A stretch of DNA of 64,000 bases from Paenibacillus sp. FSL H8-0548 (GCF_038630985.1 NZ_CP152049.1:190001-254000), one strand, 5' to 3'; numbered from the stretch's first letter, positions 51,816-60,777 are shown. Notes: a model not told the origin generated them from the letters alone. Translations and numbers: made by a program.

Positions 51816-52430
51816 ATGAATTTGCGAGAAAGAACCATTGGAAAATTTGAAATCGAAGCGTTATTCCGTGACGTACTGAATCAGTCACAAATCGAAAGTG
51901 TTTCAAAACTACTTAAGCTTTTAGGATTGTATGTTTTTCTGGAAAAAAGCATGTTGGATACGTTGGCAGAACGACATTTCGGAGAAAAGATTGGTTTGTC
52001 TTTTATCAAAAAAGCAGTTCGATACAACCTCATTGCCGAATTACAAAGTGAAGATGATAATGACTGTTACTTTTTTCAGCTTAAGACAGGTGGATTTATA
52101 TTTCTCGATGATATCGGGTTTAAGTATAGGAAATTACCCCTAGATGCATCACGGAAAGAGAGATCAAGGCTTCTGGCAATCAATGAGTTTTTAATTGACC
52201 GGAAGTATCTATTGTCATCAGACTACGGTTTGGCATTGTACGAACCACTTATTACAACCAAAGAAATTGTCCTTCATGAATTATTTTCTGAAGAAGAAAC
52301 AAAACAGAATATAGATTCTGTCCTTGGGGGAAGTAAATCCAGAGAGTTCACATTTTATGAGCGAATGCAGTTAAAAGAAGTAGTCCTCAATAGTAAAGCT
52401 AAGGGCAATATAGATTCCTTGCTAGCTTAA
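51816..52430 (+). CDS. Unknown protein, 204 aa
   Basis: Not recognised. It is an AT-rich gene with SD GGGAG, 19 bases after the second tyrosine recombinase and probably in its operon. The sequence is soluble, mixed alpha/beta, with many charged residues. The first ~80 residues (IEALFRDVLNQSQIESVSKLL, then LSFIKKAVRYNLIAEL) look like a winged-helix domain, as in replication-relaxation or plasmid regulators, but this is only an impression. No membrane segment or catalytic motif is seen. Confidence 0.6.
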   Translation: MNLRERTIGKFEIEALFRDVLNQSQIESVSKLLKLLGLYVFLEKSMLDTLAERHFGEKIGLSFIKKAVRYNLIAELQSEDDNDCYFFQLKTGGFIFLDDIGFKYRKLPLDASRKERSRLLAINEFLIDRKYLLSSDYGLALYEPLITTKEIVLHELFSEEETKQNIDSVLGGSKSREFTFYERMQLKEVVLNSKAKGNIDSLLA

Positions 52431-52480
52431 TACTCATAAGCTAGGGAAGTTGGCCCCTAGCTATGAATAGTGTATAGGCT

Positions 52481-53014
52481 TTATTGATATCTTTCAAGAT
52501 TCTCAATATAATCGATTAGTTTATTCGCATTAACGTGTTCAATCAGATTCATACAACCCCTAACGAGCTTTGTGTCATGACCAATCTCACAATTAGGTTG
52601 TAATCGAATATATTTGGAGGGTAATAACACGAAATTTTTATTGTAGTATTCTATCTTTTTTTCGCCATTTGGTAGAGAGTTATACACATTAACTCTGTCT
52701 AAAAAATTACGGACAAATAATGCAATAGATTCAATTTCTGAATCATCCATAGTTTTCTTCTTTATATTATCCATACTTACGAATTCGTGTACGTTGATAA
52801 ATAGCAAGGGAATTCTATTTCTCCAAAAAAAAGTAGTCTTAACAAAGGTGTCAACGGTCATATCAAAAACTCTCATCTGTTTCTGCTTAGTTGGAAAATG
52901 GGCAATTTCCATAATCTCCAAGGCGAATATAGGTAATTTATCTATGAGTTGAAGATTTATTTTTTTTCCAACGAAATCAACTTCTAGTAAACTTCCTGTT
53001 TTTGAACTTTTCAT
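52481..53014 (-). CDS. Unknown protein, 177 aa or longer
   Basis: Not recognised. Soluble, with no membrane helix. ATG 53014 has no SD. The same frame stays open upstream and reads plausible protein (SVSPYWLQSQYQNLE) up to TTG 53090, after which an in-frame stop occurs. So either the true start is a TTG without good SD or the 5' end has been lost. It is convergent with the gene at 51816 and isolated from other minus-strand genes. A decayed accessory gene is possible. Confidence 0.45.
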   Translation of the reverse strand: MKSSKTGSLLEVDFVGKKINLQLIDKLPIFALEIMEIAHFPTKQKQMRVFDMTVDTFVKTTFFWRNRIPLLFINVHEFVSMDNIKKKTMDDSEIESIALFVRNFLDRVNVYNSLPNGEKKIEYYNKNFVLLPSKYIRLQPNCEIGHDTKLVRGCMNLIEHVNANKLIDYIENLERYQ

Positions 53015-53090
53015 TTCAAGATTTTGATATTGAGATTGTAGCCAATACGGACTGACTGACCTAATAATTTTTTCAAAGTTACTCTCCCAA

Positions 53091-53685
53091 TATTTCCAGT
53101 TTATACTACAAGAACATGATCTGTTTTTTTAGATAGATACCATCACATAAAAAGCAGTGGATATAGCCTTTAATTAATGGTAGCTTCTTAACGTTAGCTT
53201 GTATGGGAATAATTCGGCGTAACGTTTTCTTCAATTCATACATGTCTAAATTATTATTTGAAATGGACAATTTCCTCACCCTTTATGTTTTTTTTGACTT
53301 TTAACAACTGATGTATTGGATAAGTAACCATTGTAACGTTTATAGTAGCTTCTACAGTTGTAATGATAACACTATGAGAGTCTTAAAAAATAGCGGAAAC
53401 TATTGGGTTAAAATAGTATTATAAGAAATATTTTGTAAAAAATACTTTACAAAATAGTGAAGTGAAATTTATTTTCACAACAATCACTTAAGCACTTCAT
53501 TAAATCATAATAAGTTGTCTCATTAACCTTCGTATTTGATGCAATATTTGTAAGTCGCAATTTAATTCGTTTTTCCGCCTTTAAAAGCAATCAATTCGTT
53601 TCAAAAGCCATAACATTATCTACGTTTTATAAATGTACGTTTTGTGCACACAATAATGATAATAAACGGATGAGGGGGATTGGGA
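53091..53685. other. AT-rich gap before the resolvase
   Basis: No gene recognised. A perfect inverted repeat ATTTTGTAAA-N6-TTTACAAAAT occupies 53430-53455. Near 53620-53650 the motif ACGTTTT occurs twice in tandem just before the resolvase. Either could be part of a resolvase (res) site, but I cannot align them to a known res consensus. Confidence 0.4.
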
Positions 53686-54240
53686 ATGAAGATTGGTTAT
53701 GCGAGGGTATCTACAGTTGATCAGTCACTTGATATACAGATGGATGCTTTAAACAATGCGGGTTGTGAGCGAATGTATATGGAGAAGGCGAGTGGAGCTA
53801 AGGATGACCGTAAAGAGTTACAGCGTGCGTTAGATTCTTTAAGGCATGGTGATGTATTTGTTGTTTATAAATTAGATCGGTTAGCACGTTCAACTAAGAA
53901 GCTAATTGAAGTTTATGAGCAATTGACGGAACTAGGTGTTGAGTTAGTGAGTATATGTGATGGTTTAGATACAACGACTCCAACCGGACGAGCCATGTTT
54001 AAAATGATTGGTGTTATAGCAGAGTTAGAGAGAGAAATGATTGTAGAACGAACTAAAGCAGGTTTACAAGCGGCCAGAGCAAGAGGAAGGAACGGAGGGC
54101 GACCTAAGACGGATAGCAAAAAGGTTGAGCGAGCAATGAAACTCTACGATGCAAAGGAACATTCTATAGCTGATATCGAAGACATGACTGGTATAAAGCG
54201 TGCTACTCTTTATAGAGCTTTGAGATTGCGGGTTGTATAA
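53686..54240 (+). CDS. Serine resolvase/invertase
   Basis: A 184-aa small serine recombinase of the Tn3-resolvase/Hin type. The catalytic Ser9 lies in YARVSTVDQSLDIQ, with the conserved KLDRLARSTKKLI and GRAMFKMIGVIAELEREMIVERT. The C-terminal HTH is HSIADIEDMTGIKRATLYRAL. ATG 53686 is eight bases after GAGGGGG. Typical partners are transposons, plasmids and integrative elements, where it resolves multimers. No transposase is adjacent. Confidence 0.93.
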   Translation: MKIGYARVSTVDQSLDIQMDALNNAGCERMYMEKASGAKDDRKELQRALDSLRHGDVFVVYKLDRLARSTKKLIEVYEQLTELGVELVSICDGLDTTTPTGRAMFKMIGVIAELEREMIVERTKAGLQAARARGRNGGRPKTDSKKVERAMKLYDAKEHSIADIEDMTGIKRATLYRALRLRVV

Positions 54241-54425
54241 ACCTTAAATAGGAACAAATTAAAGTTCGTGTGAAAAACCGGGCTTTTTTGTGATTAAAAT
54301 AATGGCTTCGATAATGGAGGATGGTACAGACTCGAAAGTTGAATGGGTATATGGAACTTTCTTTATTGCACAAAAAGGTGATGATGCTTTCGATGTCGAA
54401 TATTGGAAAATAAGGGGTGAGAACT

Positions 54426-56333
54426 ATGTTTATTCGATATATTCGTGTTAAAAATTTCAGAGGAATAAGTGAAGTTACTGCATACATGAACAATAATTTA
54501 ATGTGTATTGTAGGTCAGAACGATGTAGGAAAGTCATCATTACTGCAGGCTATCCGTGTACTTCTGGAGAATGAAAAGATTGGATTGGAGGATTTTCAAA
54601 AAGGAAGCGAAGATAGTCCTATCGAGATTGAAATTCATTTCGAAAGTATGGGACTGGATCACTTAAAACATAATGATCTTATTAAGTTGAAACATGTATA
54701 TAAAAAAAATGACCAAAAAATAATAAGTAACAAATTGATATTTTCTGAGCTTGGAAATACGGATTTAGATAAATTGAGTAACTATGCCACATTGAAAAGT
54801 GTTGCAAAGAAGTTGGGAATTGAAGTCCCACCAACAAAACCAGGACTTGTAGAAATCTCGAAGATACGTCAGCAAGTTATTGAAGTAATTCAAACTGGAC
54901 CTAAAGAAGATTGGGTAGAGGTCAATTGGGAAGACATCAATAATAACTTGCCGGAAGTGTTATACATACCTGCATCACAAGATCATGAAAATGAACAAAA
55001 AATGTCTAATGACTCATCGTTATTTGGGAAATTGTTTAGAGTGGGGGTTCGTAATTGGCTCAAAGCAGACCCAGAAAGTAAAAGTGCAATGGAAACAATT
55101 CATAGCAAAGTTGAAATGATTAATAACCATATTTTAAAAATTGTAGAGGGGAAGTTAAAAGAACAATTACCTCTAGCAGACAGTATAAGTCAAGATATTG
55201 ATCCTCTTGACGTGAGTAAAGGTTTTTCATTTACAATGCAGGTGAAAGATGAGCATGGAGTGGAAACGCCGCTGAGTAAGCGTGGAAGTGGTTTGCAGAG
55301 AGCTGTACTTGTTGCAGTAATTCGTGCCCAAAATGAGGTTAATGGATTAATAGAAAAAATGAAACCACAACATGTGGTCACCGAAGCTATGGAGAAATCT
55401 GAGATAAGCGGTGAATATGTAAAACCAACTCTCTATATATTTGAGGAGCCAGAAGCATTCTTACATTTAACAGCACAAAAGGATCTCTATTATTCGCTTA
55501 AAGATCTCACTTCACACAACAGTCAAGTCGTTATTACAACACATTCAACACTTTTTATCGATGAGTCCGAAATGAATGATGTCGTTCTCCTGATAAGAGA
55601 ACAAGGGAAGACGATCTCAAGACAACATATACCAGTGGAAGAAATTAAAGATTATCTTGGTGAACGAGTCAAATTGAGTGAATTGCTCGTTGGAAAGGTA
55701 TGTTGTTTGGTCGAGGGCTTGTCAGATAAGTTTTCATTTGAGAAGTGGGCATATAAGTTGGGGTACGATATCAAACGGCAAGGAATACATTTCATTTCCA
55801 TGGATGGGTGTCAAAACATGGACTACTTTGCCAACGTCTCTATACTACATGATTTTAATGTTCCGTTTAAGATAGTACTTGATAATGATAACCACGGAGA
55901 AACAAACAGTATAGCGAAGATCCGATTTTTAAAGGGGAAAATTCCAAGATTGAAGAACGATTGTTTTGTTCTGTTGGAAAAAGGTGAGCTTGAGAATTAT
56001 TTCTGTGTTGATACCGTAGCAAAAGTGTTGAACATTCCAAGGGAGTTAATCGATGACGATCATTACTTGAGGGATCCGAAGGAAGAATTGAAAAGTGCCA
56101 CGAAAAAAGCCATAGATGCGGGTAACAAAATTGCGAGAAGATATAAGGAGACAGAACATAGCCGAGTCATCGCAGAAAAAATGCCGATAACTACACTAGA
56201 TGAAGAAATCGTTCAAATTATAAAAGGTTTAATTGAACAGACAGAGGCAAGTGAGAAAGCTGTTCAGGAAATTCAAAAGGGGTTAGCGGAGGTTGCGGCA
56301 GATCTTAGTAGTGAGGCGATTTATCATACCGTC
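54426..56333 (+). CDS. OLD-family ATPase-TOPRIM nuclease
   Basis: A 636-aa overcoming-lysogenization-defect type protein. The ABC-like ATPase half has Walker A GQNDVGKS (30-37), a signature-like SKRGSGLQRAVLV near 285-297 and Walker B LYIFEEPEAFLH near 336-347, then the H-loop TTHS. The TOPRIM half starts near 423 (VCCLVEGLSDKFSFEK) with LDNDNHG near 480. OLD nucleases degrade phage or plasmid DNA. The stop codon is at 56334-56336. No UvrD-like helicase (GajB) follows, so this is not Gabija; it is a solitary, class 1-like OLD. ATG 54426 follows AAGGGGTGAG. Confidence 0.88.
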
Positions 56334-56383
56334 TAACGGTTTGGGATAATTCAAACTGGATACTAAAATTGGTCATTATATTT

Positions 56384-56417
56384 AAAAGAAGCACCTTCAA
56401 AAAGAGAGGTGCTTCAA
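56384..56417. terminator. Bidirectional terminator between convergent genes
   Basis: GAAGCACCT (56388-56396) pairs with AGGTGCTTC (56407-56415). A T-run exists on the minus-strand side (TTTTAAA). It ends the OLD gene and the convergent gene at 56449. Confidence 0.7.
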
Positions 56418-56448
56418 ATGTTGTCATTGCAAATAATGGGAATTAAAT

Positions 56449-57402
56449 TTATGATACCAATTCAATATTCTTTATGAGAAGGTTCTTAATCTTTTCTTTC
56501 CAGGTATCATGATGAATCAATCGGTATTCATGTAATGAATTTTGTATAATTTGGGACTTAGACATGTGTGACACAGATTCCCAATCACCTGACACAACAT
56601 AAGTTGCATTTCCGATATGCATACTCTCAAATACATGAATGCCAAGTTTCTCGAAACTGAACACAACATACCCTTGAAATCCTCTTGTGCCACGAGCTTC
56701 TGCATCTGGTTTGTATTGGAGTATTGTTCCGAACCTATCCAGGAAAACAACTTTTTTGGTTTCCCGTGCTTTTTCAATCAACGGTCTATACATCTCCAAA
56801 CGCCTATTCCAAGGCATATCCTCACCTTGAGGAAGAAAGACCCAATCGACAATGCGAATAGGGTGGGATGGCACCTGATATGTTGTCATATCTTCCGTAA
56901 AAAACTCGGCTCGACGAAAAAGTTCAAGAATCAAATTGGTAGCAAACAAGGCTTCTGTATTCTCTCCGTTCCCTTTAATAAATTCCTGGTTTACTACGAG
57001 CAAGAATTGCTCGTCTTTAGAAATAACAGAAATATTAAGGGAAGGTGCTGGAATATGCTCCGTTTGCCATTTCTTATATCGACGGTTATAGAACTCCGTC
57101 ACTTCTCTACGCTCGTCTCTACCTGCAAATTGACTTCGGGTATAATATAATGTTGTGTACGCATCGACTTTTGGAAGGTGCTTGAGATTATTTTCTTCAC
57201 CTTCGTGATTGATTCTTGTGTACCGCCCGAATGTCTGCGGAATGAGTTGCTCACCATTAGTCAAATTGGAGGTAAAACCAAGATGTTCGAGTCGGGAAGC
57301 ATCCTCTGGGGTTAATAGAACCCCAACCTTGAAGGAACTTCCTTCTTCAATATGACCGATATGACCATTCAGTGACTTAATAAATTTTTTTCCAGTAATC
57401 AC
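56449..57402 (-). CDS. Unknown protein, 317 aa, convergent with OLD gene
   Basis: Not recognised. Soluble, aromatic-rich protein with no signal or membrane helix. It contains a long charged N-terminal segment, the basic DERREVTEFYNRRYKKWQTEH near residue 96, and a C-terminal half with IRIVDWVFLPQGEDMPWNRRLEMYRP. The GTG start at 57402 has AAGGAG somewhat far upstream (~12 bases). It is opposite the OLD nuclease and shares its terminator region. Position suggests an accessory or defence-related role, but nothing in the sequence proves it. Confidence 0.55.
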   Translation of the reverse strand: MITGKKFIKSLNGHIGHIEEGSSFKVGVLLTPEDASRLEHLGFTSNLTNGEQLIPQTFGRYTRINHEGEENNLKHLPKVDAYTTLYYTRSQFAGRDERREVTEFYNRRYKKWQTEHIPAPSLNISVISKDEQFLLVVNQEFIKGNGENTEALFATNLILELFRRAEFFTEDMTTYQVPSHPIRIVDWVFLPQGEDMPWNRRLEMYRPLIEKARETKKVVFLDRFGTILQYKPDAEARGTRGFQGYVVFSFEKLGIHVFESMHIGNATYVVSGDWESVSHMSKSQIIQNSLHEYRLIHHDTWKEKIKNLLIKNIELVS

Positions 57403-57884
57403 AACAATTCACTTCTCCTTTAGTATATAAATAAATGGTACGGAAGTTGAATTGCCCTAACCTATGTAACACTTTTCCTCCTTTTTGTAGGGATCTGATC
57501 GGTTTCACCTTGTATATTAAGGGCGAATGCGTGTTGACTTCATACACACCCTCTGCTATTATTGATTTAACAAGTTCAACAATAAGATGAGACAAGGGAA
57601 CGATGACGGGAATCATCAACTACCTAACAAGATCAGAATAGGTCAAATTCAAACTATGCCGTATTTTTATAATAGCATAGTCTATTTCTATTAGTCAACA
57701 TAAAAATGAAAATATTTTCATATAAATAAAGAATCTCTTAATTGAGGTTCTTTTCTTCATTAGATGTCAATAATGGCGATCCAAATCTTATGATTGATTG
57801 AATCAGTTAGTCATACTGGAAAGGTAAAAGGGAATGTTACCGTTGTAAATCTTGTCTGACGACATTAAAGTGAGGTAATCGCGA
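57403..57884. other. Gap between divergent genes
   Basis: About 480 AT-rich bases between the minus-strand unknown gene and the plus-strand XRE gene, so it should contain both promoters. A hairpin with T-run (57728-57756, GAATCTC/GAGGTTC) is the only clear element. A fragment GGTTTCACCTTGTAT near 57501 matches the end of the 98-bp dispersed repeat. Confidence 0.5.
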
Positions 57885-58259
57885 ATGACAATTAACTTTA
57901 TTGAACATCGAGAATCCATTACGAGAAATTTAATCATTTTTATGCGATCAAAAGGATACTCTAAATTGTCTTTATCGAAGCAAACAAATATTTCGAGATC
58001 AGAGATAGATCAGATATTAAAATCAGATAGATTTAATCAATCGAATTATAATAGTCATATCATGAAAATAAATGAAAGTTTTCATTTACCGTCTGATTAT
58101 TTTTTGGAACCACAAGTAACAACTGTTTCACCACATGCAAATGCTGATGTATGTTCCCACGATGGAGTTGAAACTCAAAGAAGTCCTGAAGTTCAACTAC
58201 TTTTTGATGGATTAGACAATATTTTTGATATATTCTCGATGTATGTAAAAAGGGTATGA
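57885..58259 (+). CDS. XRE-type HTH regulator
   Basis: A 124-aa protein with an N-terminal helix-turn-helix (about 10-60: YSKLSLSKQTNISRSEIDQIL) of the Cro/CI type. The C-terminal part is uncharacteristic. SD GAGGT before ATG 57885. Last gene before att copy C, it may be the control gene of the integrative element or a lone regulator. Confidence 0.7.
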   Translation: MTINFIEHRESITRNLIIFMRSKGYSKLSLSKQTNISRSEIDQILKSDRFNQSNYNSHIMKINESFHLPSDYFLEPQVTTVSPHANADVCSHDGVETQRSPEVQLLFDGLDNIFDIFSMYVKRV

Positions 58260-58773
58260 ATATTTTAAGACTAAGTTCATATACGTTTAATAATTCCAGC
58301 TCGTACAACTTAAAGATCGCCGCTTGCTGAACCCAAGTAGCATTCCTACTTTTCGTTGGCGGTGTATCCTGTGACCAGCATTTCACCACGAACTTACGTA
58401 TATATTATCTACACTTTATGGACTGAATTTGTTTATATAGTGAACTTAATATTTATAGAACCAAAAAACTCATAAAACTAGAGGTGTATCATGGGGGCAT
58501 GATATAACAAATTGAACCATTCTATCGTAATGAAGTTTATTTGGGGGCGGGAATTTGAAGTCATCGTTTCCGAGGAATGGACAACTAACAGAACCACACG
58601 TCACCTCAGAATCCCCTCGGTTTTTGTAGTCAAGGTATAGCCAAAATGGATAAAACTATATAAAATCATTCAAAATTGAATAACACAAATTAACAAAGTC
58701 AGCCTCTACAACCCGCATCAAATAAGGCTTAGTAACACTTGTGGGTACGTTCTAAAACCAATTGAAAAGTTAG
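58260..58773. other. Gene-free right end of the second element
   Basis: No gene found. A hairpin AAGTAGCATTCCTACTT lies at about 58335-58351, framed by CGCC and GGCG. The stretch ends at att copy C. Confidence 0.45.
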
Positions 58774-58793
58774 GGACAGGGGTTCGACTCCCC
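58774..58793 (+). repeat. ssrA-derived attachment-site copy C (20-bp core)
   Basis: GGACAGGGGTTCGACTCCCC is identical to 46914-46933 in copy B. The next bases (ACGGCTCCA) still resemble the ssrA end (TCGCCTCCA). It is not part of a tRNA gene. A terminator follows at 58816-58843, as after copies A and B. Confidence 0.75.
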
Positions 58794-58815
58794 ACGGCTC
58801 CATATGGAGTATGAG

Positions 58816-58843
58816 AAAAGCGACCTCAATTGGTCGCTTTTTT
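58816..58843 (+). terminator. Terminator after attachment-site copy C
   Basis: AAAAGCGACC (58816-58825) with GGTCGCTTTT (58832-58841) and T-run. Confidence 0.85.
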
Positions 58844-58920
58844 GCGTAGAGTAAAAAGGAGAATTTGCGGTTGGTTACATTTTATATCTCTCATGTAATT
58901 GAAAAGCATACTAGAGCGGG

Positions 58921-59136
58921 TTAGCCTGTGTGACAATCCTTACAGCAGAAGTAGCAACCATCATAATTTAATTTGTTTGTATCTTTTTTGACTCGTTGAA
59001 TAGCAGATTGACAATTATTTTCGTAACCAATTAAAATTCGGTTTGTTGAGTTGGGAATATAGGAACAGTCTTCTGTATGAACCTCATGATTACCCTTGTT
59101 ATCAGTATTTTTGTTGTAGTAATAAAATTTGGACAC
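58921..59136 (-). CDS. Small Cys/His-rich unknown protein
   Basis: A 71-aa protein with a pattern I recall from small conserved hypothetical proteins: VHTEDCSYIP, then NCQSAIQ, and a C-terminal DGCYFCCKDCHTG. Six Cys and two or three His could bind zinc or iron-sulfur, which is inference. The GTG start at 59136 is eight bases after GGGAGGG. It is isolated on the minus strand between att copy C and the plus-strand genes. Confidence 0.65.
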   Translation of the reverse strand: MSKFYYYNKNTDNKGNHEVHTEDCSYIPNSTNRILIGYENNCQSAIQRVKKDTNKLNYDGCYFCCKDCHTG

Positions 59137-59356
59137 TTGTAGTTCCCTCCCAATACGTATTAAACGTTACCTACTTCTGATGTTATCTTGATGTATACCT
59201 CTATTCGGTAAGTTCTATTAATATATTAGCAAAATTATTAACAAAAAACAAGAACATTTGTTCTGTTTTTTATGGAGGCTTCTATGTTGTTCCTGCTGTT
59301 TTAAATCTAGCAAATAGGAAACACTAGTATTGTAGATTTGAAAGGGGGAATAGGGA

Positions 59357-59758
59357 ATGGGAGCCTTTCGTATATCAATGGTAAAGATGGACACAGTGGG
59401 AAAGTATTTTCCGAAGAAAAGAGAAACGATGTCTGAATATGAAGCGCTAGAAAATGCCTATCTTGATGGAATGAGAGAAATACTGAGCGAGGTAGCCGCT
59501 AGAAGACATCTTGAAACGTGGGGAATGCGTTCTAACAATCCTTATATCAGAAAAGCTAGCGAAGATTCATCTTATGCAATTGAACGCTTACACAGTAGTT
59601 TGAACGAGACTCAATGTGAATTATATGGACTTATGGAGGAGGCTATGAGCACAGAACAGGGTCTCGGAGAAGAGGAAGCTTTTGTGGTTGGATTTTTGGA
59701 AGGGTACCGCTTTATAAAAGAGCTCCAAAGATCGGGTGGAGGTCAGACTATGGTTTAG
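59357..59758 (+). CDS. Unknown protein, 133 aa
   Basis: Not recognised. Mostly helical, acidic-basic mixed sequence with LENAYLDGMREILSEVAARRHLE near residues 30-52 and EEEAFVVGFLEGYRFIKEL near the end; such short helical proteins are common in phage and integrative elements. SD AAGGGGG before ATG 59357. A promoter-like TATAAT separates it from the next gene. Confidence 0.6.
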   Translation: MGAFRISMVKMDTVGKYFPKKRETMSEYEALENAYLDGMREILSEVAARRHLETWGMRSNNPYIRKASEDSSYAIERLHSSLNETQCELYGLMEEAMSTEQGLGEEEAFVVGFLEGYRFIKELQRSGGGQTMV

Positions 59759-59774
59759 AAGATACCACCCGATA

Positions 59775-59783
59775 TGCTATAAT
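59775..59783 (+). promoter_or_regulatory. Promoter of the protease cassette
   Basis: Extended -10 TGC-TATAAT (TATAAT at 59778-59783), 32 bases before the start codon at 59815. The -35 is not clear. Confidence 0.5.
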
Positions 59784-59814
59784 ATATAGTAATTATTTAT
59801 TCGGAGGTGTCCAG

Positions 59815-60072
59815 ATGCGGTGGAATGAAGTTCAAGAGCGTTTTCCCAATGAATGGGTTGTGCTAGAGGCGACAAAGGCATTTTCCAAGGAAGGTCAACG
59901 TTTTATTGAAGAAATGACTGTGATCGATTCTTTCGACGACTCGGAGAAGGCTCTAAAGAGGTATGGTGAGTTGCATGGAAAAGAGCCTCATCGTGAATAC
60001 TGTTTCTTCCATACCTCACGCCCTGAAGTGGTGGCAAGAGAACGCTATGTGGGAGTAAGAAGGTCGAGATGA
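59815..60072 (+). CDS. Unknown 85-aa partner of the retropepsin gene
   Basis: A small soluble protein starting RWNEVQERFPNEWVVLEA and containing KALKRYGELHGK and YCFFHTSRP. No catalytic motif is seen. SD TCGGAGG before ATG 59815. It overlaps the next gene by 4 bases (ATGA), so the two are translated together. I recall similar small genes next to bacterial retropepsin-like genes, but this needs a search. It may regulate or be cleaved by the protease. Confidence 0.6.
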   Translation: MRWNEVQERFPNEWVVLEATKAFSKEGQRFIEEMTVIDSFDDSEKALKRYGELHGKEPHREYCFFHTSRPEVVARERYVGVRRSR

Positions 60073-60449
60073 GAATAACAGAATGGTATGGTCTTCCGTT
60101 TGTCACTATAGTCATTGAGTTTCGCGGAGAAAGATTATGTTTGGAAAATGTACTGATTGACACAGGATCAGGCAGTACTCTGTTTAATGCAGACATCGTT
60201 AGAGACATAGGGATAATCCCTGAAAAAGATGATGTAGTTGATGCAATCAGAGGTATAGGTGGAGTAGAGTACGTTTATACCAAGATTATTGATTCAATTG
60301 CAATCGGGGAATCTGTGGTTCAAGACTTTCAAGTTGAAATTGGAAGCATGGATTATGGGTTAGAGATGCAAGGGATAATAGGTTTTGATTTGTTGAAAAG
60401 AGTGGGTGCAAAAATTGATGTTGGCGAAATGGAAATAATGGTGAATTAG
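60069..60449 (+). CDS. Retropepsin-like aspartic protease
   Basis: A 126-aa single-domain aspartic protease of the retropepsin (clan AA) type. Catalytic Asp31 lies in VLIDTGSGSTLFN, and the second conserved element is IIGFDLLKR near residue 102. Retropepsins act as homodimers. The substrate is unknown. It forms a two-gene unit with the 85-aa gene upstream. Its stop codon is followed, after three bases, by the ssrA pseudogene, so the gene is fused to the left edge of a recombination joint. Confidence 0.8.
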   Translation: MRITEWYGLPFVTIVIEFRGERLCLENVLIDTGSGSTLFNADIVRDIGIIPEKDDVVDAIRGIGGVEYVYTKIIDSIAIGESVVQDFQVEIGSMDYGLEMQGIIGFDLLKRVGAKIDVGEMEIMVN

Positions 60450-60452
60450 CCA

Positions 60453-60772
60453 GCGGGTAGCAGGGAGTCGTCTGCTTCATCAACGCTAAAGCTTATTAAA
60501 CGTCAAACAAAAAACAAACTACGCTTTCACAGCCTAAGAAACTGTGTGCGTGCTTCTACCCAGCATCGTCCATGTGACTGGATTAGGGCCCAACTATAGT
60601 GGAATACGCTGTCACATCTCCGCTTTCGGTGAGCTGAAGAAGACAATCAAGCTGACCTATTGAGAACCGTTTTACGGAGCGATACTCAGGCGACATCAAA
60701 ATTGTCACTAACCCGTAGAAGCCTGTGTGGCATGATTTTCGGACAGGGGTTTAAATCCCCAAGCCTCCACCA
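60453..60772 (+). pseudogene. 5'-truncated, degenerate tmRNA copy (attachment-site copy D)
   Basis: Aligns to ssrA from its nucleotide 44 (43778) to its CCA end (44099) with many substitutions and small indels. The 5' acceptor strand and D-arm region are missing, so the tRNA-like domain cannot form. The tag frame reads VKQKTNYAFTA-stop instead of GKQQTNYAFAA. The 3' end (GGACAGGGGTTTAAATCCCC, then CCTCCACCA) is preserved best. A degenerate terminator resembling that of ssrA follows at 60778. Confidence 0.88.
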
Positions 60773-60777
60773 TCATT

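Noticed and set aside
54426..57402. Gabija (GajA-GajB) anti-phage system
   Set aside because: The OLD nuclease would fit GajA, but the neighbouring gene lacks helicase motifs and is on the opposite strand, so no GajB is present.
58774..58804. 3' end of a tRNA gene at the third attachment site
   Set aside because: Only a T-arm and part of an acceptor strand exist; no D-arm or anticodon arm lies upstream. It matches the ssrA end instead.
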